Source: Deltaproteobacteria bacterium (GTDB lineage Bacteria; Desulfobacterota; Dissulfuribacteria; Dissulfuribacterales; UBA3076). From it: a stretch of 62,623 nt of DNA. The stretch is from assembly GCA_018399745.1 (NCBI GenBank), contig JAGYNZ010000001.1, positions 101,948-164,570 on the forward strand. The letters run 5' to 3'. Both the position numbers and the translations under genes were made by a program. Below the pieces are notes generated by a model. That model ran no database searches and was not told where the DNA came from. It saw only the letters and a program-made list of their open reading frames with translations. Shown piece by piece: positions 7,999-16,738 of this stretch. Within the stretch, counting starts at the first letter, position 1; each line of letters opens with the position of its first letter.

Positions 7999-10644
7999 TC
8001 AAAGAACTGTATGTATAACATCATAGACTGCCTCAAGGGCCTCTTCCAGTCTTTCCGGGGCCGGACCTCCTGCCTGAGCCATTGCGGGACTACCTCCTCC
8101 TCCGCCTCCGATCATTTCAGCTATGGGCCTGATTATGTTCCCTGCATGCAGCCGATCATTCAGATCCTTTGTCACCAGGACCAGCAGCAATGCCTTGTTG
8201 CCGATCCGCGATCCTATTACCACGACCCCTGAGCCTATCTTATCTCTGAGCCTGTCGCCAAGTTCCCTGAGCGACCTGGCGTTCTCTGTCTCAACACGGG
8301 CGGACAGTACTTTAATATTATCAATCTTTCGTATTCTGGAAGTTAACTCATCCAGTCCCTGCGAGGCATGAACTGTCTTGACCCGGTGAATTTGCTTCTC
8401 CAGGTCTTTTGTCGTCTCCAGCAGTCTGGCCACTTTTCCCGGGACTTCCCATCTGGGACACTTCAGTTGAAGGGCGGCCATGGAAACCGCTTCTTCCAAT
8501 TTATGTACAAGGTCCAGGGCGGTTTGACCGGAACAGGCCTCAAGTCTTCGTATTCCGGATGCCACACTGGATTCGCCTATAATCTTGAAAAGACCTATTT
8601 GACCGGTATGAGAAATATGGGTACCGCCACAGAGTTCCATGCTGAAATCCGGAATACATACCAGACGCACCGTCTCTCCGTATTTTTCCCCGAACAGGGC
8701 CATTGCCTCGCGGGCCATGGCATCTTTATAGGAGAGGACCTCTGTTTTTACCTCTTTATTTTCTCTGATCTGTTCATTTACCAGGTCTTCGACCTGTCTG
8801 ATCTCATCCGCTGTCAAGGCCGCAAAGTGGGTAAAGTCAAATCGCAACCTGTCAGGCGCTACCATGGAACCTGCCTGCTTTACGTGTTCTCCAAGGACTC
8901 GCCTGAGGGCGGCATGAAGCATATGGGTGGCAGTGTGATTGCGGGCCGTATCTTTTCTAAACCCCTCTGATACCTTGAGCTTTATGGAATCTCCCAAATG
9001 CAGGTCTCCATGTTTTACCTCTATATTGTGTATTATGAGGTCTCCTCGATGGAACGTATCTATCACTTCGGCCCGTCCTGAAGGCCCTTCTATCCAGCCC
9101 CTGTCATCTACCTGACCGCCTGACGCTGCATAAAACGGTGTCTCGGCAGCGACAAGTTCTCCACGCCAGCCGGCAGAGGCCTTTCGCACAGACCGGCCCT
9201 TTTTTACAAGGGCAAGGATCCGCGAGTTATAGGATGTGTCGTCATAACCTACGAATCTGGTGCCAAGATCTGAACTCAACAGGTCCCTGTATACCTGCGG
9301 CAATTCTTCGCTAACCACCTCATGGCGGGCCCTTCTCGACCGGCCCCTCTGCTCTGATTGGGCCTGTTCATAACCGTTTCTGTCAAAACCCATATTCTCT
9401 TCTTTTGCCACATCAAGAAGTATATCCACAGGTAGGCCGTACGTGTCATAAAGCTTGAAAGCAAAATCCCCCGGAATTTTGGTCTTCTGTTCCTTTTTGA
9501 GTATGGCTATTTCCTCCTCAAGCAGGCGAAGCCCGAATTCCAGAGTCGCTGCAAAGCGGGACTCCTCATGCTCTATGACCTTTCCCGTAAAAACCGAAGC
9601 CTTTTTCAGTTCCGGATATGTATCTCCCATCTCTCTGGCAACGACGTCGGCTACTGAGCTTATGAAGGGGTCCTTAAGCCCAAGGACCCTGCCGTATCGG
9701 ACTGCTCTGCGAATAATACGCCTTAACACATATCCTCTTCCCTCATTGGAAGGAATGAGCCCATCTGCAACAAGAAAGGCGCTGGCCCTGGCGTGATCAG
9801 CTATGACCCTCATGGCCACGTCTGATTGACTGCCCTGGCCATAGGTCAGGCCCGACAGCTCTTCTATGCGCGCTAAAAGACCCGCAAAGATGTCAGTTTC
9901 GTAGTTGCTTTCTTTCCCCTGGCATATGGCTGCCATACGCTCAAGCCCTAAACCGGTGTCAATACAGGGATTCGGAAGCAGGTTCAGTTTACCGGATTCA
10001 TCCCGGAAAAACTGCATAAATACTAGATTCCAGAGCTCAAGAAAACGATCACAGTCACACCCCACCCTGCAGTCCGGCCTGCCGCAGCCGACATTCGATC
10101 CCTGATCAATGAGTATCTCCGAGCAGGGTCCACAGGGCCCGGTATCCCCCATGGCCCAGAAGTTGTCTTTCTCTCCGAGACGGACTACACGATCAGGGGA
10201 AATTCCGGTTATTTCAGGCCATAATTCCGCCGCTTCGTCATCGTCGCGGAACACCGTGACCCAAAGACTTTCCGCAGGCAGTTCTATTTCTTTGGCAAGG
10301 AATTCCCAGGCAAAGGAAATGGCCTCTCTTTTAAAATAGTCTCCAAAGGAAAAATTACCCAGCATTTCAAAAAAAGTGTGGTGGCGGGCGGTGTATCCAA
10401 CGTTTTCCAGATCATTGTGTTTGCCCCCGGCCCTCACACATTTCTGACAAGAGGCCGCACGCACATAGGACCTGGTCTCCTCTCCCAGAAATACCTTTTT
10501 GAACTGGACCATACCGGAATTAGTGAAAAGGAGTGAGGGGTCTTCTGCCGGGATCAATGGATAACTGGGCACTATTTCACTGCCGTTGTTTGAAAAGAAA
10601 TCTAAAAAGAGGCTGCGAATCTGGTCGACTGATAATTTCTTCAT
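7999..10644 (-). CDS. alaS: Alanine--tRNA ligase
   Basis: An 881-residue class II synthetase charging tRNA-Ala. The N-terminal catalytic core begins with the conserved SFFSNNGSEIVPSYPLIP-type region and includes the GMVQFKKVFLG motif. The editing domain carries the zinc-binding HTATHMLH motif near residue 565 and CGGTHISHTG near residue 665. The C-terminal part holds a DHHA1-like domain with the glycine-rich GGGGGGSPAMAQAGG run. Length matches the family (about 875). It begins with ATG 228 bases after recA on the same strand, an arrangement found in many bacteria, so the two may be cotranscribed. Confidence 0.97.
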   Translation of the reverse strand: MKKLSVDQIRSLFLDFFSNNGSEIVPSYPLIPAEDPSLLFTNSGMVQFKKVFLGEETRSYVRAASCQKCVRAGGKHNDLENVGYTARHHTFFEMLGNFSFGDYFKREAISFAWEFLAKEIELPAESLWVTVFRDDDEAAELWPEITGISPDRVVRLGEKDNFWAMGDTGPCGPCSEILIDQGSNVGCGRPDCRVGCDCDRFLELWNLVFMQFFRDESGKLNLLPNPCIDTGLGLERMAAICQGKESNYETDIFAGLLARIEELSGLTYGQGSQSDVAMRVIADHARASAFLVADGLIPSNEGRGYVLRRIIRRAVRYGRVLGLKDPFISSVADVVAREMGDTYPELKKASVFTGKVIEHEESRFAATLEFGLRLLEEEIAILKKEQKTKIPGDFAFKLYDTYGLPVDILLDVAKEENMGFDRNGYEQAQSEQRGRSRRARHEVVSEELPQVYRDLLSSDLGTRFVGYDDTSYNSRILALVKKGRSVRKASAGWRGELVAAETPFYAASGGQVDDRGWIEGPSGRAEVIDTFHRGDLIIHNIEVKHGDLHLGDSIKLKVSEGFRKDTARNHTATHMLHAALRRVLGEHVKQAGSMVAPDRLRFDFTHFAALTADEIRQVEDLVNEQIRENKEVKTEVLSYKDAMAREAMALFGEKYGETVRLVCIPDFSMELCGGTHISHTGQIGLFKIIGESSVASGIRRLEACSGQTALDLVHKLEEAVSMAALQLKCPRWEVPGKVARLLETTKDLEKQIHRVKTVHASQGLDELTSRIRKIDNIKVLSARVETENARSLRELGDRLRDKIGSGVVVIGSRIGNKALLLVLVTKDLNDRLHAGNIIRPIAEMIGGGGGGSPAMAQAGGPAPERLEEALEAVYDVIHTVL

Positions 10645-10706
10645 GGACAGAGCCTTTCCTGTTCAGGTTTTTCCTTTGAGGTCAAGACAACTATTCAAGA
10701 TTAATC

Positions 10707-10774
10707 ACGAAAACACAAAACAGCACATAAAAAATCAAGTTGGTGTAACTTTTAGTGTTTTCGTTATGCTGTGT
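10707..10774. repeat. Overlapping inverted repeats in the recA-alaS gap
   Basis: ACGAAAACAC at 10707-10716 is the exact inverse of GTGTTTTCGT at 10755-10764. A second pairing (ACAGCACATAA near 10720 with TTATGCTGT near 10763) overlaps it, so the two hairpins exclude each other. The region is the leader of alaS on the minus strand. It may be a leftover of the common CGTGTTTTCG intergenic repeats or a regulatory fold. Confidence 0.35.
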
Positions 10775-10872
10775 CTTTGCGATAATACTTTTCTTTTACG
10801 GGTGTTGCACAATCTGACGCCTGACCGCCGAGGTCGAATTTTCCACCCTGAAAGTGGTCCTGGGGGTTGTAA

Positions 10873-11913
10873 TCAGGCAGATTCCTCAACTTTCTCTTGA
10901 GGCTTTGATTTTTTAAGATCGTATGTCTCCCTCACCTGCTGTTCTATTATATCAGCCATATCAGGGTGAGCTTTCAGGAAAGTCCGCACGTTTTCACGAC
11001 CCTGCCCAAGCCTTTCTCCATCGTAAGAATACCATGCCCCGCTTTTTTCGATGATATCTACCGCTGTAGCCAGGTCGATCAGAGAACCCTCTCTGGAGAT
11101 TCCTTCGCCATAGTATATATCAAACTCGGCGGTCTTGAATGGCGGAGCTATTTTGTTCTTGACTATCTTCACCCTGGTTCTGTTTCCGATAATCTCTGCC
11201 CCTTCCTTGAGAGAAGCTATACGCCTTATATCCATGCGCATTGTTGAATAGAACTTGAGGGCATTACCGCCGGTTGTGGTCTCAGGACTGCCGAACATCA
11301 CCCCTATTTTCATGCGGATCTGGTTTATAAAGACCAATGCGGACTTGGTGCGATTGATATTGGCTGTGAGTTTCCTCAGGGCCTGAGACATCAAACGGGC
11401 CTGAAGGCCCATATGCTGGTCTCCCATTTCACCCTCTATTTCCGCCTTTGGGACCAGGGCAGCCACTGAATCCACTACTATTAAATCTACTGCTCCACTA
11501 CGCACCAAAGCGTCGACAATCTCCAGTGCCTGTTCACCATAGTCGGGCTGAGAGATCAAAAGGTCCTCGGTATTTACGCCAAGCTTGCCGGCATAAACCG
11601 GGTCCATGGCGTGTTCCGCATCAATAAAGGCGGCTATGCCACCCAGTTTCTGGGCTTCGGCAATCATATGAAGTGCCAGGGTGGTCTTTCCTGAAGACTC
11701 CGGACCGAATATTTCCGTTATTCTGCCTCGAGGCATTCCTCCAACGCCGGTTGCCAAGTCAACCGCAATGGAGCCTGTTGGAATTACAGCGACATTTTCT
11801 ACAGCGCCTCGGTCACCAAGCCTCATAACAGATCCCTTCCCAAACTGTTTTTGTATCTGGGCAATGGCTATATCTACGGCCTTTTCCTTGTCTTTTCTGT
11901 TTGGATCAGACAT
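10873..11913 (-). CDS. recA: RecA recombinase
   Basis: A 346-residue strand-exchange ATPase that drives homologous recombination and LexA self-cleavage. Walker A is GPESSGKTT at residues 70-78, Walker B-like [15 protein letters not shown] lies near residue 145, and the C-terminal region is acidic and Lys-rich as in the family. Length is typical. The ATG is preceded by AGGAGG eight bases upstream. I found no clear LexA operator of either the gamma-proteobacterial or Gram-positive type before it. alaS follows after 228 bases on the same strand. Confidence 0.98.
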   Translation of the reverse strand: MSDPNRKDKEKAVDIAIAQIQKQFGKGSVMRLGDRGAVENVAVIPTGSIAVDLATGVGGMPRGRITEIFGPESSGKTTLALHMIAEAQKLGGIAAFIDAEHAMDPVYAGKLGVNTEDLLISQPDYGEQALEIVDALVRSGAVDLIVVDSVAALVPKAEIEGEMGDQHMGLQARLMSQALRKLTANINRTKSALVFINQIRMKIGVMFGSPETTTGGNALKFYSTMRMDIRRIASLKEGAEIIGNRTRVKIVKNKIAPPFKTAEFDIYYGEGISREGSLIDLATAVDIIEKSGAWYSYDGERLGQGRENVRTFLKAHPDMADIIEQQVRETYDLKKSKPQEKVEESA

Positions 11914-12123
11914 AGTGTCCTCCTGGTAAAATTATTCCAGCAATTAGATAGCTGATTAATCTTAACTCAAATGGGGAAAAAATCGATAGACGATGATCCA
12001 CTGAAGGTATTGAGCCGAAGCCATGGCCGCTGCCTGGATTTTCTGCCGGAAATCATCATGTATTGTCCCTCAGGTTTATTAAATAGAAACTCATTGTACA
12101 AACTGCAAGCCAAAATAGTGAAG

Positions 12124-12930
12124 CTAATAATTCAGGGGGATAACGGCCCCGCAGCCACCCTCAACAAAATTTTTACCCCAGCTCTTTTTGAACAGGTCTA
12201 TGGCTACCCCCCCGGTACAGTGGCTTGGAGCGACCTTCTCTACACCAAGCCCCTTAAGCTTTCGGATGATTTCACGAACTTGCTCAGAAGACGTCCCAGC
12301 GAGGTGAAATCCCCCAACTACCATATAAATACCCTTTTTGTGAAGACCTTTCACCTTCTGGGCTATCCGCACTATGCCGGGATGCGCGCAACCGGTTATA
12401 ATGACAAGGCCTTTTGGGATTTCCAGGACAAGGCTTTGCTCTTTGATCCATTCGCCCATTTCTCCGGTTGAGTGAACCTGGGCGAAAAGCTGTGCCGGTT
12501 CACCCACTGTCTCTATACGCGCTCCACACTCTTGAACCGCCTGACTGAAAGAAGCCGGAAAGGATTCCGGCAGGTATATAGTAACATCATGATTCCGCTG
12601 AAGAAATTTTTCCAAGCCGCCACAGTGATCGGCATGTATGTGAGAAAGGACTATAGCACTGACTGCCCCGGGATCAATGCCAAGGCCCTTCATATTGGAA
12701 AGCAGGATATCACCGTCACTGCCGGTATCAAAGAGGATTGTATGCTGGAAGCCCTCGATCAGGCAAGAGAATCCCCAAGCGGTCTTTAGACGGGAGGCAC
12801 AGGGTATGTTATTGAAAACAATGGTGAGTCGATAAGAAAGGTCTCCTCCAGGGATATCAATGCCTGAATAGGCCGGAGTGCCGATCAGTACGGATACTGA
12901 CATTACTATAGATTTTCCCAGAATGTTCAT
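12124..12930 (-). CDS. Metallo-beta-lactamase-fold hydrolase (class II-like)
   Basis: A 268-residue MBL-fold protein. The metal-binding signature HIHADHCGG lies near residue 117, preceded by LFDTGSDG (the beta-strand Asp), with TGCAHPG near residue 190 and GGFHLAG near residue 218 supplying further ligands. This HxHxDH plus GCAHPG pattern is typical of the group annotated as dihydropterin-ribofuranosyl-aminobenzene phosphate synthase-like. A hydrophobic N-terminus (residues 5-22) may be a signal peptide. It lies 95 bases after a second MBL-fold gene on the same strand. The substrate cannot be told from the sequence. Confidence 0.82.
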   Translation of the reverse strand: MNILGKSIVMSVSVLIGTPAYSGIDIPGGDLSYRLTIVFNNIPCASRLKTAWGFSCLIEGFQHTILFDTGSDGDILLSNMKGLGIDPGAVSAIVLSHIHADHCGGLEKFLQRNHDVTIYLPESFPASFSQAVQECGARIETVGEPAQLFAQVHSTGEMGEWIKEQSLVLEIPKGLVIITGCAHPGIVRIAQKVKGLHKKGIYMVVGGFHLAGTSSEQVREIIRKLKGLGVEKVAPSHCTGGVAIDLFKKSWGKNFVEGGCGAVIPLNY

Positions 12931-13025
12931 GGCTGTCTAACCCCAAAAATCTTATAAACCAATTACATTGTCAATTGAACTGAATATTAATGACCTTAAA
13001 CCTTGCGCCGCGTACATTGTGGATA

Positions 13026-13784
13026 TTAATCTTTTCCCGCCGGTATTGTATCAACAGAGGCAAAATCAGGTTCATGAAGCGGGAGCAGTATTTCGGCCAT
13101 GTCTCTTACTTTCAGCATTATGTCGTATGCCTCGTATGCGTTGACATGGGTCCCGGGCGGGATAACATCCATCTCCATTGCTGTTATCTCCCTTGGAGGA
13201 TAGAAATTTTCCATGATTACGCAGAATCCGGTTATGGCCGCCAGACCCTGAGATGTATCTATAAGTACTGTCAACCCTCCTTCCGTATGGGCCGGCGTAT
13301 GGATAACACGAATGCCCGGGAGTATCTCCTCACCCCCGGTTACCGTTTTGATCTGCCCAGCCTCTTCCGTGTCCATGATATAATCTTCCAGATATCGGAA
13401 ATCCAGGGGATGGGGATTGTGTATATGCTCCAGTTCTTTCTCATGTATATAGAATGTGGCATTAGTGCACTTGTAATCATTTTCGCAGTGATCGTTGTGT
13501 AAATGGGTATGGATAACGACGTCGATAGATTCCGGAGTCAGGCCCCAGATACCAAGCCCTTCCTCAAATTTATGGATTTTCCCTCCAATGGATCTTTCCC
13601 TGTCCTCGGATTGTAAAGGACTCATCTCTCCTGTATCCACCAGGACCTTCTGATCGCCGCCCTCCAGATACCAGCAATAGATAGGTATGGTATAAGGTTG
13701 TCCGTAGCCATGTTGATAGGTCATCATACCTTTGTCAAAAATTTTTGTTCCCATGACAATGGGATGTATTTTGTATAGGCTCAT
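13026..13784 (-). CDS. Metallo-beta-lactamase-fold hydrolase, N-acyl homoserine lactonase-like
   Basis: A 252-residue cytosolic MBL-fold enzyme. Zinc ligands are visible in HTHLHNDHCEN near residue 91, TPAHTEGGL near residue 165 and the late LLPLHEPDF His near residue 240, matching the AttM/AhlD lactonase branch. That family opens acyl-homoserine lactone rings, but many members act on other esters or thioesters, so quorum quenching is only a possibility. It is followed by another, distantly related MBL gene, with a TauE/SafE permease gene upstream on the same strand 271 bases away. Confidence 0.82.
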   Translation of the reverse strand: MSLYKIHPIVMGTKIFDKGMMTYQHGYGQPYTIPIYCWYLEGGDQKVLVDTGEMSPLQSEDRERSIGGKIHKFEEGLGIWGLTPESIDVVIHTHLHNDHCENDYKCTNATFYIHEKELEHIHNPHPLDFRYLEDYIMDTEEAGQIKTVTGGEEILPGIRVIHTPAHTEGGLTVLIDTSQGLAAITGFCVIMENFYPPREITAMEMDVIPPGTHVNAYEAYDIMLKVRDMAEILLPLHEPDFASVDTIPAGKD

Positions 13785-14055
13785 ATCTTACCCCTATAAC
13801 CCCTGATTTCAGAGGGGCTTTCGGCCATTTTGATTTTTGCGCATATGACAATTTATGCTGTAAAATCAATATTTTTAACGATATTTTTTAGTATTTCGTA
13901 CAGAAGCAAACCTCTTTGGTCTCAAGTCCCTGCGTCCGAAATCACCTCTACTCATCGGCACATCCCTTGCGGGCAGGTTAAACAGGATTATAACATTGCC
14001 GCCATAATAGTGGAAGGAATATGGCATTTTCCCGTTTAATCGGGCAGTTCAGATA

Positions 14056-15015
14056 TCACCTGAAAAATGCCAAAATATAATCAATAGCTGGAAATAAAAT
14101 GCAAAATACCAATGTCAGTTTGATCAGCCTGGCCGGTACAAATTTCTGCACACTTGCTCCGCAATACATGCCGGCAAATCCACCCAGGCCGAACAGGAAA
14201 CCCAGGGCCCAATCCGGCGCAACCGCCATTTCAGGATAAAAGGGCGCTATTGCCTGATAAAACAGCACGCCCACAATCGAAGTTATACAAGTACCCATCA
14301 GTGCCGCGCCGGCTACGGTATAAACCGGAAGACCGAAGAAACTTACAAAAAAGGGGGCAATAATGGCCCCGCCGCCTATCCCGTAAATACCGCCGATTAT
14401 ACCAACAGAAAAACTCAACAGCATTATCCCCATGACGCTTATATCAAACATCTGGCCATGGAATTCATAAATAATGCGAGACACGTCAAATTTCTTTACG
14501 ATGATTCGTGGTATCTGCCTTTGACCTGAAGCATTATCGGATTCATTTGATTCATAGTATTTTTTGACTGTTTTATGGAATTGCTCCTCTGCCGGCATTT
14601 GATGCCCATTGGATTGCTTTTTTCCAAGCAGATCTTTTATTAATCTACCCGCAATATATAAGAGGACCAGACCTGCGAACGCCTTAAAGTTCTTTGGATT
14701 CGGAAGATACTGTATGCGCAGAATCGCTCCGATTATAACTCCTGGCAGGGTACCTATTATAACCGCCCACGTGAGCGGCCACACCATTCGACCTTCTTTT
14801 ATATATCGATAGACCCCACTGGGAATCGCAACAATATTAAAAAGCTGATTAGTGGCACTGACTGCCGGTGTGCTGAAGCCGAGGACACTTACCTGGAAAG
14901 GCAGGATCAGAAAGGCGCCTGAAACACCACCCATTGAAGTAAAAAAAGAAATAACAAAGGCTGCAAGAGGTGGAATCCAAGGACTTGTTTCGATATCTGC
15001 AATTGGAAAATACAT
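14056..15015 (-). CDS. TauE/SafE family sulfite/organosulfonate permease
   Basis: An integral membrane protein of about 319 residues with two repeats of hydrophobic helices flanking a hydrophilic loop (residues 130-180, with KKQSNGHQMP). Characteristic glycine-rich helices include SFFTSMGGVSGAFLILPF and GIYGIGGGAIIAPFF. The family exports sulfite, sulfoacetate or related anions. I chose the ATG giving MYFPIADIE because it follows GAGGA closely and matches how related proteins begin as I recall; a TTG ten codons upstream (15045), also behind a GGGAG, is the alternative. In a sulfur-metabolising anaerobe sulfite is a plausible substrate, but this is inferred from the family. Confidence 0.85.
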   Translation of the reverse strand: MYFPIADIETSPWIPPLAAFVISFFTSMGGVSGAFLILPFQVSVLGFSTPAVSATNQLFNIVAIPSGVYRYIKEGRMVWPLTWAVIIGTLPGVIIGAILRIQYLPNPKNFKAFAGLVLLYIAGRLIKDLLGKKQSNGHQMPAEEQFHKTVKKYYESNESDNASGQRQIPRIIVKKFDVSRIIYEFHGQMFDISVMGIMLLSFSVGIIGGIYGIGGGAIIAPFFVSFFGLPVYTVAGAALMGTCITSIVGVLFYQAIAPFYPEMAVAPDWALGFLFGLGGFAGMYCGASVQKFVPARLIKLTLVFCILFPAIDYILAFFR

Positions 15016-15110
15016 TCCTGAATCCTCAAAATTGCCATTGGGCAATTTCTCAATCTCCCTAATGGTCTTGTCAAAGCATTTGCCTTATGTTAAGCATCAC
15101 CTGCTTTAGG

Positions 15111-15186
15111 GGCGGCGTAGCCAAGTGGCTAAGGCGACGGTCTGCAAAACCGTTATTCCCCGGTTCAAGTCCGGGCGCCGCCTCCA
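15111..15186 (+). tRNA. tRNA-Cys (GCA)
   Basis: A full cloverleaf: acceptor GGCGGCG pairs with CGCCGCC, the anticodon loop is CTGCAAA with GCA at 15144-15146, and the T loop is GGTTCAAGTCC. The discriminator base is T, as required for cysteine tRNAs, and CCA is encoded at 15184-15186. Confidence 0.97.
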
Positions 15187-15196
15187 ATATCGAGCG

Positions 15197-15228
15197 GATT
15201 GCGGGCAATTGGGCGGCAATCATTTTTT
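15197..15228 (+). terminator. Likely terminator after tRNA-Cys
   Basis: GATTGC at 15197-15202 pairs with GCAATC at 15216-15221 around a 13-base loop, followed by ATTTTTT. It begins 11 bases after the tRNA 3' end. The six-base-pair stem is modest, so this is likely rather than certain. Confidence 0.5.
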
Positions 15229-15391
15229 ATCAGTATACCCATACTGAACGAAATTGATTATAGCCTGTGCTTTGCATTGAAACGGGTCTGCTTTTTTGCA
15301 ACCATCCATACTCCCGACGGTCTGGTAATAAACCATTACCTTTAGTATATACCCTTATATATTGGAATCTAAAAGAGCTTGAAGGTATCAC

Positions 15392-16738
15392 ATGCGTGTA
15401 ATCGTTGTTGGAGTCGGTGAAGTAGGTCGTCACATCTGTCAGCAACTCTCCGCAGAAGGCCACGAAGTCATCCTCATAGACAGGAATGCAGACCGTCTGA
15501 AGCGTGTAGAAAGGGACCTCAACATGCTTTGCATTGAGGGAAACGGGGCCTCTGCAGGGATTCTGGAACAGGCGAATATTTCAAAGGCCGATCTCTTTAT
15601 TGCCGTCACCGACATAGACGAGGTCAACCTGATTGCCTGTATTATGGCAAAGGAATACGGCGTATTGCGCCGTGTGGCCAGGGTCAGGAATGAGGAATAT
15701 TTTTCCGGTGCCTCTCCGCTGAATCAGCATCAGCTGGGCATAGATCTCCTGATCAACCCTGACCAGGTCATGGCAGAGGAAATACTCAGAATCAGCAAGA
15801 TGTCAGAGGCCTTTGAGGTGGTTGATTTCGCTCACGGAGAGGTCATACTGGTAGGTTACCAGGTAAAAGAAGGCAATCCTATCTGTAATATAACACTGGC
15901 TGATCTTAAGGATCTAAGAGGACTCTATGATTTTGTAATAGTAGCCATCGTCCGGGAAGGACAAACCATCCTCCCCAGAGGGAGCGACATAATACAGGCA
16001 GAGGACCGGATTTACCTGGTTGTCAGGCACAAAGACATGGCGGCAGTGGAGGATCTGTTCAATCTGTGGAGTACAGCGCCTAAAAGGGCCTTTATTATCG
16101 GCGGGGGTCAGGTCGGCTTCAGGGTAGCCAGGGCCATGGAAAAGCAAAAAGTAGATGTAGCCCTTGTAGAGGCCGACCCGTCGAGATGCGAGTACCTTGC
16201 CGAGCATTTGAATAATGCCGTCGTACTTAACTTTGACGGTCTGGACGCCCGTGATTTGCTGTCAGAAGGAGTAGACACCACGGATCTCGTAGTGGCTGTC
16301 ACAAATGAAGACACCACAAATATCCTTTCCAGCCTCCTTGCCAAGTATCACGGTGCAAAGAAGTGCATAACCCGTATAAGCCGTCCTGATTTTATTCCGC
16401 TTCTTGGAAAACTGGGAATAGACGTTGCACTCAGCCCGAGGCTGGTAGCAGCCAATATGATTTTACGTTTTGTAAGGCGGGGCGCTATAATTTCAGTGGC
16501 CACATTGCTCGGGAGCGAGGCGGAGGTGGTGGAGCTGGTGGTCCCTGATCGTTGGTTACATATAGATAAGCCATTAGGATCTATCGGCTTTCCTGAGGAT
16601 ACCAACCTCGGGGCAGTGGTCAGGCAGGGAAAGGTGATAATACCCTCTGGAGATACTGTTCTTGATGCTGGAGATCGGCTGATAATTTTCAGTATGAAGA
16701 AGGCGATTCCCCTGGTGGAACAGTTCCTGGCATCATGA
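15392..16738 (+). CDS. trkA: Trk potassium uptake regulatory protein TrkA
   Basis: A 448-residue peripheral membrane protein that gates the TrkH potassium channel by binding NAD(H) or nucleotides. It has two tandem RCK units: Rossmann motifs VVGVGEVGRHI at residues 4-14 and IIGGGQVGFRV near residue 233, each followed by a TrkA-C domain (near residues 140-220 and 365-448). The length is that of the two-domain TrkA type. The ATG follows GAAGGT. Its stop overlaps the trkH start by four bases (ATGA), so translation of the two is probably coupled. Confidence 0.96.
   Translation: MRVIVVGVGEVGRHICQQLSAEGHEVILIDRNADRLKRVERDLNMLCIEGNGASAGILEQANISKADLFIAVTDIDEVNLIACIMAKEYGVLRRVARVRNEEYFSGASPLNQHQLGIDLLINPDQVMAEEILRISKMSEAFEVVDFAHGEVILVGYQVKEGNPICNITLADLKDLRGLYDFVIVAIVREGQTILPRGSDIIQAEDRIYLVVRHKDMAAVEDLFNLWSTAPKRAFIIGGGQVGFRVARAMEKQKVDVALVEADPSRCEYLAEHLNNAVVLNFDGLDARDLLSEGVDTTDLVVAVTNEDTTNILSSLLAKYHGAKKCITRISRPDFIPLLGKLGIDVALSPRLVAANMILRFVRRGAIISVATLLGSEAEVVELVVPDRWLHIDKPLGSIGFPEDTNLGAVVRQGKVIIPSGDTVLDAGDRLIIFSMKKAIPLVEQFLAS

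Noticed and set aside
7734-8036. 100-codon minus-strand frame downstream of alaS
   Set aside because: It starts inside the alaS 3' end, overlaps the promoter of the cytochrome operon, has no ribosome site and no family resemblance.
10815-10860. T-box-like AGGGTGGAA on the minus strand before alaS
   Set aside because: Only half of the T-box consensus is present, no specifier hairpin with an alanine codon could be found, and T-boxes are rare outside Gram-positives.
11971-12471. 166-codon plus-strand frame over the first metallo-hydrolase
   Set aside because: Most of it is the complement of a clear MBL-fold gene, and its own product has no motif.
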